A stretch of 20,152 nucleotides of DNA from Alloclostridium intestinigallinarum (GCA_904393845.1 CAJFNB010000031.1:1-20152), one strand, 5' to 3'. Positions 1 to 8,728 are shown, counted from the stretch's first letter. The notes: a model not told the origin generated them from the sequence alone. Program-made: numbers and translations.

Positions 1-62
1 CCGCAAAACGAGGGGAAAACCACAGCGGAGCGGGCTGGGTTTTCCCCTTAAAGACGTAAGCG
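1..62. repeat. Dispersed ~60-bp hairpin repeat, copy 1
   Basis: This begins CCGCAAAACGAGGGGAAAACC and carries arms GAGGGGAAAACC (10-21) and GGTTTTCCCCTT (38-49). A second copy in the same orientation lies at 16082-16141, with about 8 differences over the first 52 bases. Each copy sits just beyond the 3' end of a minus-strand gene (serS here, the SDR gene there). The window edge may cut off a longer unit to the left. Its function is unknown; it could be a REP/BIME-like element or part of a larger mobile noncoding unit. Confidence 0.7.
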
Positions 63-63
63 C

Positions 64-120
64 AAAGTGTTTTGCGTAGTTACAGTTTGATTATTATATG
101 GCTTTATCGCAAAACACTTT
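64..120 (-). terminator. Inverted repeat at the 3' end of serS, possible terminator
   Basis: AAAGTGTTTTGCG (64-76) and CGCAAAACACTTT (108-120) form a perfect 13-bp inverted repeat around a 31-nt AT-rich loop, starting inside the serS stop codon. No clean U-tract follows on the minus strand. It may stabilise the 3' end of the mRNA or act with the next hairpin (10-49) rather than be a classical intrinsic terminator. Confidence 0.5.
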
Positions 121-1403
121 CATTCGGCGCTTAAGCGAAGTTTGCCGCCCATGTAGGGACGCAAAGGCGCAGGAATACTGACGCTACCATCAGCCTGCAA
201 GTTATTTTCAAGGTAAGCAATCAGCATGCGGGGCGGTGCTACCACGGTATTGTTAAGGGTGTGTGCAAAGTAATTACCGTTTTCGCCCTTTATCCTTATG
301 CCCAGCCTTCTTGCCTGCGCGTCGCCCAGGTTGGAACAGCTGCCCACTTCGAAATACTTCTTCTGTCTGGGGGACCACGCTTCCACGTCAAGGCTCTTCA
401 CCTTCAGATCGGCAAGGTCGCCCGAACAGCATTCCAGCGTGCGCACGGGTATGTCGAGCGAGCGGAAGAAGTCCACGGTATTCATATACAGTTTTTTGAA
501 CCACTCCATGCTGTCTTCCGGCTTGCAGATGACTATCATTTCCTGCTTTTCGAATTGGTGAATGCGGTAAACGCCGCGCTCTTCTATGCCGTGAGCGCCC
601 ACTTCCTTTCTGAAACAGGGGGAATAGCTGGTGAGAGTGAGCGGCATTTTTTCTTCGGGGATAATGGTATCCATAAATCTGCCTATCATGGAATGTTCGC
701 TCGTGCCGATAAGGTAGAGGTCTTCGCCCTCTATCTTGTACATCATGTTTTCCATTTCGCCAAAGCTCATAACGCCGTTCACCACGTTAGCGCGGATCAT
801 AAAGGGCGGAATACAGTAGGTAAATCCGCGGTCTATCATAAAGTCGCGCGCATAAGAGAGAATTGCCGAGTGCAGGCGCGCAATGTCGCCCGTGAGGTAA
901 TAAAAGCCGTTGCCGCTCGTTCTGCGTGCGCTGTCCAGATCAATGCCGCTGAACTTTTCCATTATGTCCACATGGTAGGGGATCTCGAAGTCGGGCACTT
1001 TCGGCTCGCCGAAACGCTCCACTTCCACGTTTTCGCTGTCGTCCCTGCCTATGGGAACGCTGGGGTCGATTATGTTGGGAATGACCATCATGCGCTTTTT
1101 GATTTCTTCTTCCAGCACTACTTCACGGCTTTCCAAATCCTGCAATTCCTTTGCAACGTCCGCCACTTCCTGCTTTGCTTTGGCGGCGGCTTCCTTATCG
1201 CCCTTTGCCATAAAGCCGCCTATCTGCTTGCTTATGGCGTTGCGCCTGCCGCGCAGGAAGTCGCAGCGCGTCTTTGCTTCGCGGTATTCCTTGTCCAGAT
1301 TGAACACTTCGTCCACAAGGGGCAGTTTTTCGTCCTGGAACTTTTTCCTGATGTTTTCCTTGACCAACTCGGGATTGGTTCTGATAAGTTTTATGTCTAT
1401 CAT
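120..1403 (-). CDS. serS: Seryl-tRNA synthetase
   Basis: Class II aminoacyl-tRNA synthetase that charges tRNA-Ser with serine in the cytoplasm. The 427-aa length is normal. Residues 1-110 are the charged helical N-terminal arm that grips the tRNA-Ser long variable arm. The catalytic core follows: TSEH at 234-237 (where bacterial enzymes usually read TAE), motif 2 with CFRKEVGAHG at 263-272 and RIHQFEKQEM at 280-289, and motif 3 with HTLNNTVVAPPRM at 381-393. The start is fixed by AAGGAG six bases before the ATG. That Shine-Dalgarno overlaps the leuS stop region and the gap is 10 bp, so translation is probably coupled to leuS. The TSEH, VGAHG and SCSNLGDAQARR block looks closer to archaeal-type SerRS than to the E. 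coli/Bacillus form. That comparison is from memory and is inference. Confidence 0.97.
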   Translation of the reverse strand: MIDIKLIRTNPELVKENIRKKFQDEKLPLVDEVFNLDKEYREAKTRCDFLRGRRNAISKQIGGFMAKGDKEAAAKAKQEVADVAKELQDLESREVVLEEEIKKRMMVIPNIIDPSVPIGRDDSENVEVERFGEPKVPDFEIPYHVDIMEKFSGIDLDSARRTSGNGFYYLTGDIARLHSAILSYARDFMIDRGFTYCIPPFMIRANVVNGVMSFGEMENMMYKIEGEDLYLIGTSEHSMIGRFMDTIIPEEKMPLTLTSYSPCFRKEVGAHGIEERGVYRIHQFEKQEMIVICKPEDSMEWFKKLYMNTVDFFRSLDIPVRTLECCSGDLADLKVKSLDVEAWSPRQKKYFEVGSCSNLGDAQARRLGIRIKGENGNYFAHTLNNTVVAPPRMLIAYLENNLQADGSVSIPAPLRPYMGGKLRLSAE

Positions 1404-1413
1404 GGTATTCTCC

Positions 1414-3837
1414 TTATTTCACCACTATGTTAACAAGGCGCTTGGGTATTACTATGACTTTCACCACTTTCTGCGCGCCTATAACGTCTTTTACCGCTTC
1501 AACCGCAATGTCCTCTATCTGTTTGTTGTCCGCGTCAACGGGTACGACAATCTTGGCTTTTATGCGGCTGTTCACCTGTACGGCAAGTTCGTATTCGTCC
1601 TTTACAAGCCACTTTTCCTCGCACTTGGGGAAGGGGCGGCGGTAGATGGGGTAGGGTTTGCCCAGCACGCTGCCCAACTCTTCGGCAATGTGCGGCACGA
1701 GGGGCGCGAGCAGCAGTACGAGTTTGTCGGCGCAGTCCTTCATCAGTTCGTAATCTTTTTCCGCCTCGCCGTCGTACTTGTACATGGCGTTGACAAGCTC
1801 CATTATGCGCGCGATCGCGGTATTGAAAGAGAACACTTCCATATCCTCGGTAACGCGCTTTATCGTGTAGTTCAGCGTATAGAGCAGTTCTTTTTCCGCC
1901 GCGCCCACGGGTTTTGAGCCGGAGGGCATATCCTTTATTTTCAGAACGAGCCTTTCCGTGCGTTCCAAAAATTTGACTATGCTTTCAATGCCGCTGCTGT
2001 TCCACGGTCCGCCCTCGGTGTACGAAAAGCCGAACATGAGGTAGAAGCGGAATGCGTCCGAGCCGTACTTGCTCACGTAATCGTCTGGCGAAACCACGTT
2101 GCCGCGCGACTTGCTCATCTTAAAGCCGTCGGGTCCCAAAATAGTGCCCTGGTGCACGAGAGAAGTGAAAGGCTCGTCGAATTTCAGATACCCCAGGTCG
2201 CGCAGCGCCTTGGTGAAGAAGCGGGCGTAAAGCAGGTGCATGCACGCGTGTTCCGCGCCGCCTATATACTTGTCCACGGGCAGCATTTTATTGATTATTT
2301 CGGGGTCGAAAGCCTGCTTGTCGTTGTGTGCGTCGGGATAGCGCAGATAATACCACGACGAGCACACGAACGTATCCAGAGTGTCGGGGTCGCGCCTTGC
2401 GGGAGCGCCGCACTTGGGGCAGGTGCAGTTCATAAATTCTTCGCTTTTGAGAAGAGGGGACTTGCCGTCGGGCGTAAAGTCCACGTTATAGGGCAGCTTT
2501 ACGGGCAAATCTTCTTCGGGCACAGCCACTTCTCCGCAGTGGGGGCAGTGTATTACGGGAATGGGACAGCCCCAATACCTCTGGCGGGAGATGAGCCAGT
2601 CGCGCAGACGGTAATTTGTTTTCAGCTCGCCTTTGCCTTGCTCTTCCAGCCACTTGACCACGGCCACTTTGCCTTCTTCGCTCGCCATACCGTCGAACTT
2701 GCCCGAGTTGACCATTACGCCGTATTCGCAGTAGGGCAGGTCGTCGGGGCTTCCGTCAGCGCTCTTTATAACGCGCTTTATCTGCAAACCGTACTTTTTC
2801 GCAAAGTCGTAGTCGCGCTCGTCGTGCGCCGCCACGCCCATGACCGCGCCCGTGCCGTAGGAGTAAATTACGTAATCGCCTATCCATATGGGCACGCGTT
2901 CGCCGTTTACGGGATTTATGCAGTAAGCGCCCGTAAACGCGCCCGTCTTTTCGCGGGTGGAAGACATTCTGTCTATCTCGGAAACCTTGGAGCACGCCAG
3001 CTTGTAAGCCTCGACTTCCGCTTTTTGTCCGGGGGTGGTAAGTTTATCCACCAAAGGGTGTTCGGGAGCCAGAATAACGTAAGATACGCCGAAAATGGTG
3101 TCCGCACGCGTGGTGAAAACGCGGAAAGTATCGCCGCTTTCGCAGGTGAACTCTATCTCGCCGCCCGTAGATTTTCCTATCCAATGGCGTTGCATCGCCT
3201 TTGTCTTTTCCGGCCAGTCCAACTTGTCCAGGTCGCGCAGCAGTTCGTCGGCGTAGGCGGTTATTTTGAAAAACCATTGCGTAAGATTTTTCCTCACCAC
3301 CTGCGAGCCGCAGCGTTCGCAATGTCCGTCCACCACCTGTTCGTTGGCAAGCACGGTATTGCAGGAAGTGCACCAGTTGACGGGCGCTTCCTTGCGGTAG
3401 GCAAGTCCTGCTTTGTACAGTTGCAGGAATATCCACTGCGTCCACTTGTAGTAGTCGGGCATGCAGGTTTTTACCTCGTAATCCCAGTCGAACATACCGC
3501 CCATTGCCTGCAGCTGGTGCTCCATGGTTTCTATGTTCTTAATGGTGGAATCCTGCGGGTGTATGCCCGTTTTTATCGCGTAGTTTTCCGCCGGCAGACC
3601 GAAAGCGTCAAAGCCCATGGGTTCGAATACTTCGTAGCCCTGCATGCTCTTGAAGCGGGCAAAGCTGTCGGAAGGTCCGAAGTTGTACCAGTGCCCCACG
3701 TGCAGTTTCGCGCCGGAGGGGTAGGAGAACATCTCAAGGGTGTAATACTTCTTGTCCCGCTTTGCGGTATTGAAGGAATAGATCTTATCTTCTTTCCATT
3801 TTTTCTGCCATTTTTTTTCAATCTCGATAAAGTCCAT
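1414..3837 (-). CDS. leuS: Leucyl-tRNA synthetase
   Basis: Class I synthetase that attaches leucine to tRNA-Leu in the cytoplasm and edits mischarged tRNA. The 807-aa length fits the bacterial LeuRS family. The HIGH-type motif is HVGH at residues 46-49 and the KMSKS loop is at about 573-577. The CP1 editing insertion lies between them, and Cys pairs near CTSCNTV/CERCG and CPHCG suggest zinc-binding ribbons. An upstream in-frame ATG would add 48 residues, but the start at 3837 is preferred: GGAG lies 7 bases upstream, the protein begins MDFIEIEKKWQKKW as LeuRS should, and the longer form would start upstream of the predicted transcription start near 3871. It is first in an operon with serS. 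The roughly 34-nt leader leaves no room for a T-box. Confidence 0.97.
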   Translation of the reverse strand: MDFIEIEKKWQKKWKEDKIYSFNTAKRDKKYYTLEMFSYPSGAKLHVGHWYNFGPSDSFARFKSMQGYEVFEPMGFDAFGLPAENYAIKTGIHPQDSTIKNIETMEHQLQAMGGMFDWDYEVKTCMPDYYKWTQWIFLQLYKAGLAYRKEAPVNWCTSCNTVLANEQVVDGHCERCGSQVVRKNLTQWFFKITAYADELLRDLDKLDWPEKTKAMQRHWIGKSTGGEIEFTCESGDTFRVFTTRADTIFGVSYVILAPEHPLVDKLTTPGQKAEVEAYKLACSKVSEIDRMSSTREKTGAFTGAYCINPVNGERVPIWIGDYVIYSYGTGAVMGVAAHDERDYDFAKKYGLQIKRVIKSADGSPDDLPYCEYGVMVNSGKFDGMASEEGKVAVVKWLEEQGKGELKTNYRLRDWLISRQRYWGCPIPVIHCPHCGEVAVPEEDLPVKLPYNVDFTPDGKSPLLKSEEFMNCTCPKCGAPARRDPDTLDTFVCSSWYYLRYPDAHNDKQAFDPEIINKMLPVDKYIGGAEHACMHLLYARFFTKALRDLGYLKFDEPFTSLVHQGTILGPDGFKMSKSRGNVVSPDDYVSKYGSDAFRFYLMFGFSYTEGGPWNSSGIESIVKFLERTERLVLKIKDMPSGSKPVGAAEKELLYTLNYTIKRVTEDMEVFSFNTAIARIMELVNAMYKYDGEAEKDYELMKDCADKLVLLLAPLVPHIAEELGSVLGKPYPIYRRPFPKCEEKWLVKDEYELAVQVNSRIKAKIVVPVDADNKQIEDIAVEAVKDVIGAQKVVKVIVIPKRLVNIVVK

Positions 3838-3877
3838 TTTTCGCTCCGTTGTGTTGTTTGCAAGTTGATATATAGCT

Positions 3878-3906
3878 ATTATATAATTGCGCGCGCAGAT
3901 TGTCAA
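3878..3906 (-). promoter_or_regulatory. leuS-serS promoter, perfect sigma-70/sigma-A consensus
   Basis: On the minus strand TTGACA (3906-3901) is separated by 17 bp from TATAAT (3883-3878). The predicted start is near 3871, giving a 34-nt leader before leuS. Both hexamers match consensus exactly, implying strong constitutive expression. Confidence 0.88.
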
Positions 3907-4026
3907 GCGGAGAACAAATTCTGCGCGGGCAATAAATTCAAATAAGAATTTTAACGGTAAAAAAGCGTTGAAAGCGTGCAATCGTAAGCAATTTTTGCAA
4001 AAACGCGCTTTCCGCGGGGCGCGCGC

Positions 4027-4055
4027 TTGCGCCGCATATCTTTTTTTGCTATACT
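4027..4055 (+). promoter_or_regulatory. Promoter placed for a leaderless mRNA
   Basis: An extended -10, TGC-TATACT, has its hexamer at 4050-4055 behind a weak TTGCGC -35 (4027-4032, 17-bp spacer). Six bases separate the -10 from the ATG at 4062, so the usual start point coincides with the A of ATG. The upstream bases are pyrimidine-rich with no Shine-Dalgarno. Confidence 0.72.
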
Positions 4056-4061
4056 TTTCGT

Positions 4062-5168
4062 ATGGACAAAAGGGAAAAATGCGTAATAGTGGGCGGCGGA
4101 GCCGCGGGGCTTATGTGCGCGGCGCGGCTTATCAGGAACGGAACAGTGCCGCTCATACTCGAAGCGGGCGCGCGCGTGGGCAGGAAGATACTCGTAAGCG
4201 GCAACGGCAGGTGCAATCTGTCAAATTCGGGCGTGAACGAAGGCAGATACAACGCGCCGGAATTCGTCGCGCCCGTTTTGGAAAAATACCCTTACTCCTC
4301 GGTTATAAATTGGTGGAAGGAGCTGGGGCTTGTCACCCGCACGGACGAACAGGGCAGGACGTACCCTTATTCGAATTATGCCGGCAGCGTGCTGAACGTG
4401 TTGCTCGATTCGGTGTCAAAGGCGGAAATTCTCACTTCGTGTCCCGTTAAAAGCGTGAAAAAGGAAGGGGAAGTTTTCAAAGTGGAGCACGAAAAAGGTA
4501 CGGTATATGCCGAAAACCTGGTGCTTGCCTGCGGCAGCGGAGCGGGCGGAGGAATACCGTCCTACAATCTTCTGAAAGGTCTGGGACATAAGGTAACGCG
4601 CCTTACCCCAGCGATAACTTATCTGAAAACGGATAAATTCAAGGGGCTGAAGGGCGTGCGCGCCAAAGTTTACGCACGGCTGGAAACTCCTTTCGGAAGC
4701 ATGGGCGACCGCGGCGAAATTTTATTCAGGGACGACGGAGTGAGCGGAATTCTCGCATTCTGGCTTTCGTCCTTTCTCGCACGGAATAACTGCACGGGGG
4801 TGTTGGAGATAGACTTTGCGCCCGATTTGACCGCGGAGGAGATAAAACGGGAATACGGCGGCAGGGAACGCCTGCTGTGCGGACTTTTACACAAGGCGCT
4901 TGCCGATAAACTATTGCGCGAAGGCGGGCTTGAACGGGTGAAAAATTACCGCGTAAAAGTGGCTTTGGCGGATAAGGACAACCAGGCGGTATGCGGCGGC
5001 GCGGAACTCGGCGCATTGGATAACAACCTTCAATCCAAGCTGCACGGAAACTTATATTGCATAGGCGAAATGGCGGATATAGACGGCGAATGCGGCGGAT
5101 ACAATCTGCATTGGGCGTGGGTGAGCGCCCTTGCGGCGGCGGATAATATAACCGGAGCGGAAAAATGA
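4062..5168 (+). CDS. NAD(P)/FAD-dependent oxidoreductase, HI0933/BaiN-RdsA-like family
   Basis: A 368-aa flavoprotein, slightly short for a family of about 400 aa. The N-terminal dinucleotide-binding motif GGGAAG is at residues 11-16. It is followed by the family signature KILVSGNGRCNLSN at about 43-56 and by a second glycine-rich FAD contact, CGSGAGGG. The C-terminal GEMADIDGECGGYNLHWA segment is typical of the family's terminal FAD-binding patch. Family members are flavoenzymes of mostly unknown substrate; bile-acid and other reductive roles have been proposed for relatives, but nothing here fixes a substrate. There is no signal peptide or membrane segment, so it is cytoplasmic. The start is supported by the promoter geometry, not by a ribosome-binding site. 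Its stop overlaps the next gene's ATG as ATGA, suggesting coupled translation and a joint role. Confidence 0.9.
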   Translation: MDKREKCVIVGGGAAGLMCAARLIRNGTVPLILEAGARVGRKILVSGNGRCNLSNSGVNEGRYNAPEFVAPVLEKYPYSSVINWWKELGLVTRTDEQGRTYPYSNYAGSVLNVLLDSVSKAEILTSCPVKSVKKEGEVFKVEHEKGTVYAENLVLACGSGAGGGIPSYNLLKGLGHKVTRLTPAITYLKTDKFKGLKGVRAKVYARLETPFGSMGDRGEILFRDDGVSGILAFWLSSFLARNNCTGVLEIDFAPDLTAEEIKREYGGRERLLCGLLHKALADKLLREGGLERVKNYRVKVALADKDNQAVCGGAELGALDNNLQSKLHGNLYCIGEMADIDGECGGYNLHWAWVSALAAADNITGAEK

Positions 5169-6763
5169 TAAGAATCGACGGTATAAGCGTAAAGGCGGGG
5201 GATACGCCGGATTTTGAAGGGCTTGCCCTCCGCGCGTTGCACATAAGAAAACAGGATATTGTGAAGACTGTTTTGCTAAAACGCTCGCTCGACTGCCGTA
5301 AAAAGCCCGACTTGTACCATGTTTACAGTCTGGGCGCAGAGGTGCGCGGAGACGAAAACCGCATTGTTAGGGCGTGCCGCAATGCAAAAGTTAGGGTAGC
5401 AGAAGCGCCCGTCGATTCTCTTGAAGATTATCTTTCGCGTATAGGCGCGCCGAAAGGCGCTCTTTCGGGCAAGACGGTAGCCGTGGTGGGCAGCGGTCCC
5501 GCGGGACTGTTCGCCGCGCTTACGCTGGCATATCTTGGCGCAAAACCGGTAGTCATCGAGCGCGGGTCGAACGTGGAAGAGCGCGCGGCAAAGGTGGAAC
5601 GCTTTTTTGCCGGCGGAGAATTGGACGAAGAGTGCAACGTGCAGTTCGGCGAGGGCGGCGCGGGCACTTTTTCGGACGGAAAACTGAACACGGGGATAGG
5701 CGGCGGCGCGGCTGCCGCGGTGGTTGCCGAGTTTGCAAAAAACGGCGGCGGCGAGGAGCTGAAATACGAAAACAAACCGCATATAGGTACAGACCTTCTT
5801 CCCGTCGTGGTGGCGGGCATAAGGTTGAAGATAATCGCCATGGGCGGTGAATTTTACTTCAATACAAAGGTTACGGATATAGGCGTGCGCGGCGGAAAGC
5901 TGACTTCTCTTACACTCGAAGGGGAAAGGAGCGGCGTGCTCGAAACGGAAAGGGCGATACTCGCTGTGGGTCACAGCGCGCGCGACGTGTACGAAACTTT
6001 GTATATGCGCGGAGTGGACATGACTTCCAAGCCTTTTGCCGTGGGCGTGAGGATAGAACATCTGCAAAAGGACATAAATTTTGCCCAGTACGGGGCGGTA
6101 AGGAGCGACCTTCCGGCGGCCGATTACAAGTTTGCCGCGCAGGTGGAAGGGCGCGGCTGTTACACCTTCTGCATGTGCCCCGGCGGCGAAGTCGTGGCGG
6201 CGGCGAGCGAAAAGGGCGGCTGTGTGGTCAACGGAATGAGCAACCGCGCCAGGAGCGGCGAAAACGCGAACTCCGCGCTTATCGTCACGGTAAATTCCGC
6301 CGATTTCGGCGGCGGGGCGCTGGACGGAGTCGCTTTCCAGCGCAAGTGGGAAAGGGCGGCTTTCGCCGCTTCGGGGGACTATGCTCCGCCTGTGCAACTT
6401 CTGGGCGACTTTAAGGCAAAAAAGGTATCTTCCGCATTGCGTGAGGTGACGCCTTCCTGCAAAAGGGGATATAAGTTCGCCGATATAAACGCATGTCTGC
6501 CGCCGTACGTGTGCAAAACCATAGTGCAGGCGGCGGATATTTTCGCAAAAAAAATTCCCGTATTCAACTCGGAGAGCAGCGTGCTGAGCGGCGTGGAAAC
6601 GCGCACTTCTTCGCCCGTGCGCATTATGAGGGACGAAAAATGCGACTCTTCGGTATACGGGCTTATGCCGTGCGGCGAGGGCGCGGGATATGCCGGCGGC
6701 ATAACTTCTTCGGCGGCGGACGGCGTACGGGTCGCGCTTGCGTGTGCGGGCATATATATTTAA
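5165..6763 (+). CDS. FAD-dependent dehydrogenase, COG2509-like
   Basis: A 532-aa flavoprotein. Residues 1-100 form the family's N-terminal domain (HIRKQDIVKTVLLKRSLDCRK), followed by a Rossmann FAD site with GSGPAG at 109-114 and an acidic strand end VVIERG. The block around residues 158-180, NVQFGEGGAGTFSDGKL, is the family signature. The C-terminus has the SGVETRTSSPVRI and GEGAGYAGGITSSAADG motifs that close the FAD pocket. Family members are annotated only as uncharacterised FAD-dependent dehydrogenases. GGAG lies 7 bases before the ATG, and the first four bases overlap the upstream flavoprotein gene. Two unlike flavoproteins translated in tandem suggest a shared redox pathway, which is inference. 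No membrane segments are seen. Confidence 0.9.
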   Translation: MIRIDGISVKAGDTPDFEGLALRALHIRKQDIVKTVLLKRSLDCRKKPDLYHVYSLGAEVRGDENRIVRACRNAKVRVAEAPVDSLEDYLSRIGAPKGALSGKTVAVVGSGPAGLFAALTLAYLGAKPVVIERGSNVEERAAKVERFFAGGELDEECNVQFGEGGAGTFSDGKLNTGIGGGAAAAVVAEFAKNGGGEELKYENKPHIGTDLLPVVVAGIRLKIIAMGGEFYFNTKVTDIGVRGGKLTSLTLEGERSGVLETERAILAVGHSARDVYETLYMRGVDMTSKPFAVGVRIEHLQKDINFAQYGAVRSDLPAADYKFAAQVEGRGCYTFCMCPGGEVVAAASEKGGCVVNGMSNRARSGENANSALIVTVNSADFGGGALDGVAFQRKWERAAFAASGDYAPPVQLLGDFKAKKVSSALREVTPSCKRGYKFADINACLPPYVCKTIVQAADIFAKKIPVFNSESSVLSGVETRTSSPVRIMRDEKCDSSVYGLMPCGEGAGYAGGITSSAADGVRVALACAGIYI

Positions 6764-6765
6764 CA

Positions 6766-6786
6766 ATAAATTGACTTGCAATTTAT
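6766..6786. promoter_or_regulatory. Inverted repeat overlapping the -35 region of the LRR gene
   Basis: ATAAATT (6766-6772) and AATTTAT (6780-6786) are perfect 7-bp arms around a 7-bp centre, just after the flavoprotein stop codon. The repeat covers the TTGACT/TTGCAA -35 candidates of the next gene. A short T-rich stretch follows, so it could be a weak terminator for the flavoprotein operon, an operator, or both. Confidence 0.4.
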
Positions 6787-6805
6787 ATTTTGCGTATGCT
6801 ATACT
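6776..6805 (+). promoter_or_regulatory. LRR gene promoter
   Basis: TTGCAA (6776-6781), an 18-bp spacer and an extended -10, TGC-TATACT (hexamer 6800-6805). An alternative pairing is TTGACT (6771-6776) with TATGCT (6795-6800) at 18 bp. The expected leader is about 24 nt. Confidence 0.6.
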
Positions 6806-6835
6806 TGTAGAAGTAAATCGTACAAGCAGGTAAGT

Positions 6836-8728
6836 ATGACGGAAGGAAGCAAATCTGAAAACGGAAAGAAAAAACTTTCAACAAGAAGCATAGCCATGAT
6901 AATCATGGTCGTCATTCTGGTGGTCGCGGTCATCGCCGTGGCGGTGGCGCTTATCGTGGTCAGCGAATTCAACGTGTCGCGTAAAGAAGAGGGCGGTTTC
7001 GTCTATTCGCTTTCGCACGGCCAGGCGACTATTTTGGAATACACGGGTGAGGACGTCAACGTCGTGATTCCCGACGAACTCGGCGGCAGACCCGTAGTTG
7101 CCGTTGCGGAAAAAGCGTTTTACAAGAACGGGGAGATCAGCAGTATCACGATAGAAAGCGACGCCGATAACTTCACCATAGGCGCGCAGGCGTTTTCCGA
7201 TATGGATTCGCTCGTATCCGTGGTATTGCCCGACGGACTGAAAACAATTCCTTCCCGTGCTTTTTCCGGCTGTGATTCGCTTACGGAAGTCACCATGGGC
7301 AACGGTGTGGAATGCATCGAAGAGTACGCTTTTTCCGAATGTCCCACCCTTGCAAATATCTATATATCCACGACCAGCGGAGGCAAGGGCAGCGGCGATT
7401 CCGATTACAATACTTCGTACAATATGACCATGCCTTCCTCGCTTAAAACGATAGGCAACTTCGCGTTCTACCGGTCGATAACCGCTTCGTCGGCGACCAC
7501 GCGTAAAATTCTTTTCAACGCCACTCTCACCACCATAGGGCAGAGCGCTTTCGACGGCTGCAACAGAATCGCGTTTATTGATTACGCGGATGCGGATACG
7601 GCGGTATCTCTTACGGAAATAGGCAATAACGCGTTCTACGGCTGCACGAGCCTGCGTTTTGTGAAAAATACCACGGGCGGCGCTTCCGGCGTATTCTTCC
7701 TTACAAAGGCTTTGGATGACAGAGTGCTTGAAAGTATAGGCGGCGGAGCTTTCGACGGCTGCACCTATTCTTCCACCGCTTCGTCAAACCGCGCAGTTCT
7801 GAACATCTATGAAGACACCGCCTCTATCGGCGACTACGCCTTCCGCAACGTCAAAAGCATTAAAACGGTCAACTTTTACGCAAGCAATCCCGAACTCGGA
7901 GAAGGGGCGTTCTACGGCGCTTCCAATCTGACTACGGTCAACTATTATGAGGAAAACGGCACGAACGAGGACGGCAGTACCAAGTACACCGTCAGCGGCA
8001 CGACCTCGCTTTCTCCCGAACTTACTTCAATTCCTTCGCTGTTGTTCTACGGCTCGGGACTGAATGGTTTTAAGCTGGGTAGTACGGTAACTTCAATTGG
8101 CGACGGTGCGTTATCGGCACTTACGGTGTCTAAAGGTAGTAAGGGTGAGTTGACCACTATAAAAATAAATAACGAAAACTTTGCCATTTACAAACTTGCG
8201 CCTTACTATACAAAAGAAACCACGTCGTCCGGTTATTACACGGAATCAAACGACCACTATCTGCTTATGTCGGCGGATATGACCGTAATATACAGCTATA
8301 TCGGAGCATTCAGCGACAATGCGACGTCGGTATACAACGAATCGGTAAACCAGAGCAGGGCGGGACAGTTCAGATTTTTACAGAATCTGGATATAAACAT
8401 CACGTCCATCAGAGCGTACGCCTTTGCCGAAACCCATTTCAGCTATATCTGGCTGCCCGAAAAACTTACGTCTTTCGGCGCGAATATGTTCAACGGCAAG
8501 AGTCTTAAAGGCGACGATATGCTTTATATCACGTTTGAAGGCAAGACGGCTGATTATTACAATACGCTGCTTTCCGGCGACAACCTGAGCACGGAATTTT
8601 TGTCGGGCATAGAAGCGGACGGGGAAAACGTCGTCATAAGGCTGTCCGGCTCGCAGAGTTCCGACGTTCTGGACTCCTTCAACTCGTATTTCACCCTTAC
8701 GGGACATTATACGACCATAAACATCTGA
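6836..8728 (+). CDS. Membrane-anchored BspA-type leucine-rich repeat protein
   Basis: A 630-aa protein. A short Lys-rich cytoplasmic tail (residues 1-17) precedes one strong transmembrane helix (about 19-42, IAMIIMVVILVVAV...), then a long Ser/Thr/Asp-rich domain that should lie outside the cell. From about residue 50 it contains degenerate LRR_5 (BspA-like) units of the form TIGNFAFYRS, TIGQSAFDGC, EIGNNAFYGC and SIGGGAFDGC, spaced roughly 20-45 residues apart. In the family these repeats mediate binding to host or microbial surfaces. No sortase signal or lipobox is present, so the N-terminal helix is the anchor. The start was moved 60 bases inside the longest open frame because the upstream codons overlap the promoter; AGG at 6828-6830 is a modest ribosome-binding site. 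It is monocistronic. The ligand is unknown. Confidence 0.88.
   Translation: MTEGSKSENGKKKLSTRSIAMIIMVVILVVAVIAVAVALIVVSEFNVSRKEEGGFVYSLSHGQATILEYTGEDVNVVIPDELGGRPVVAVAEKAFYKNGEISSITIESDADNFTIGAQAFSDMDSLVSVVLPDGLKTIPSRAFSGCDSLTEVTMGNGVECIEEYAFSECPTLANIYISTTSGGKGSGDSDYNTSYNMTMPSSLKTIGNFAFYRSITASSATTRKILFNATLTTIGQSAFDGCNRIAFIDYADADTAVSLTEIGNNAFYGCTSLRFVKNTTGGASGVFFLTKALDDRVLESIGGGAFDGCTYSSTASSNRAVLNIYEDTASIGDYAFRNVKSIKTVNFYASNPELGEGAFYGASNLTTVNYYEENGTNEDGSTKYTVSGTTSLSPELTSIPSLLFYGSGLNGFKLGSTVTSIGDGALSALTVSKGSKGELTTIKINNENFAIYKLAPYYTKETTSSGYYTESNDHYLLMSADMTVIYSYIGAFSDNATSVYNESVNQSRAGQFRFLQNLDINITSIRAYAFAETHFSYIWLPEKLTSFGANMFNGKSLKGDDMLYITFEGKTADYYNTLLSGDNLSTEFLSGIEADGENVVIRLSGSQSSDVLDSFNSYFTLTGHYTTINI

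Noticed and set aside
3838..3876. Possible T-box riboswitch upstream of leuS
   Set aside because: The predicted leader is only 34 nt and has no T-box sequence or antiterminator.
2152..3945. 597-codon open frame on the plus strand opposite leuS
   Set aside because: It is an antisense shadow of leuS, which has all class I synthetase motifs; the frame has no ribosome-binding site and a low-complexity Val/His/Ala-rich product.
3838..3981. N-terminal extension of leuS by 48 residues
   Set aside because: The extension lies upstream of and across the consensus promoter and has no homology to LeuRS N-termini.
5276..6781. 501-codon minus-strand frame opposite the COG2509-like gene
   Set aside because: Shadow frame; the plus-strand protein has clear FAD-binding motifs and a ribosome-binding site.
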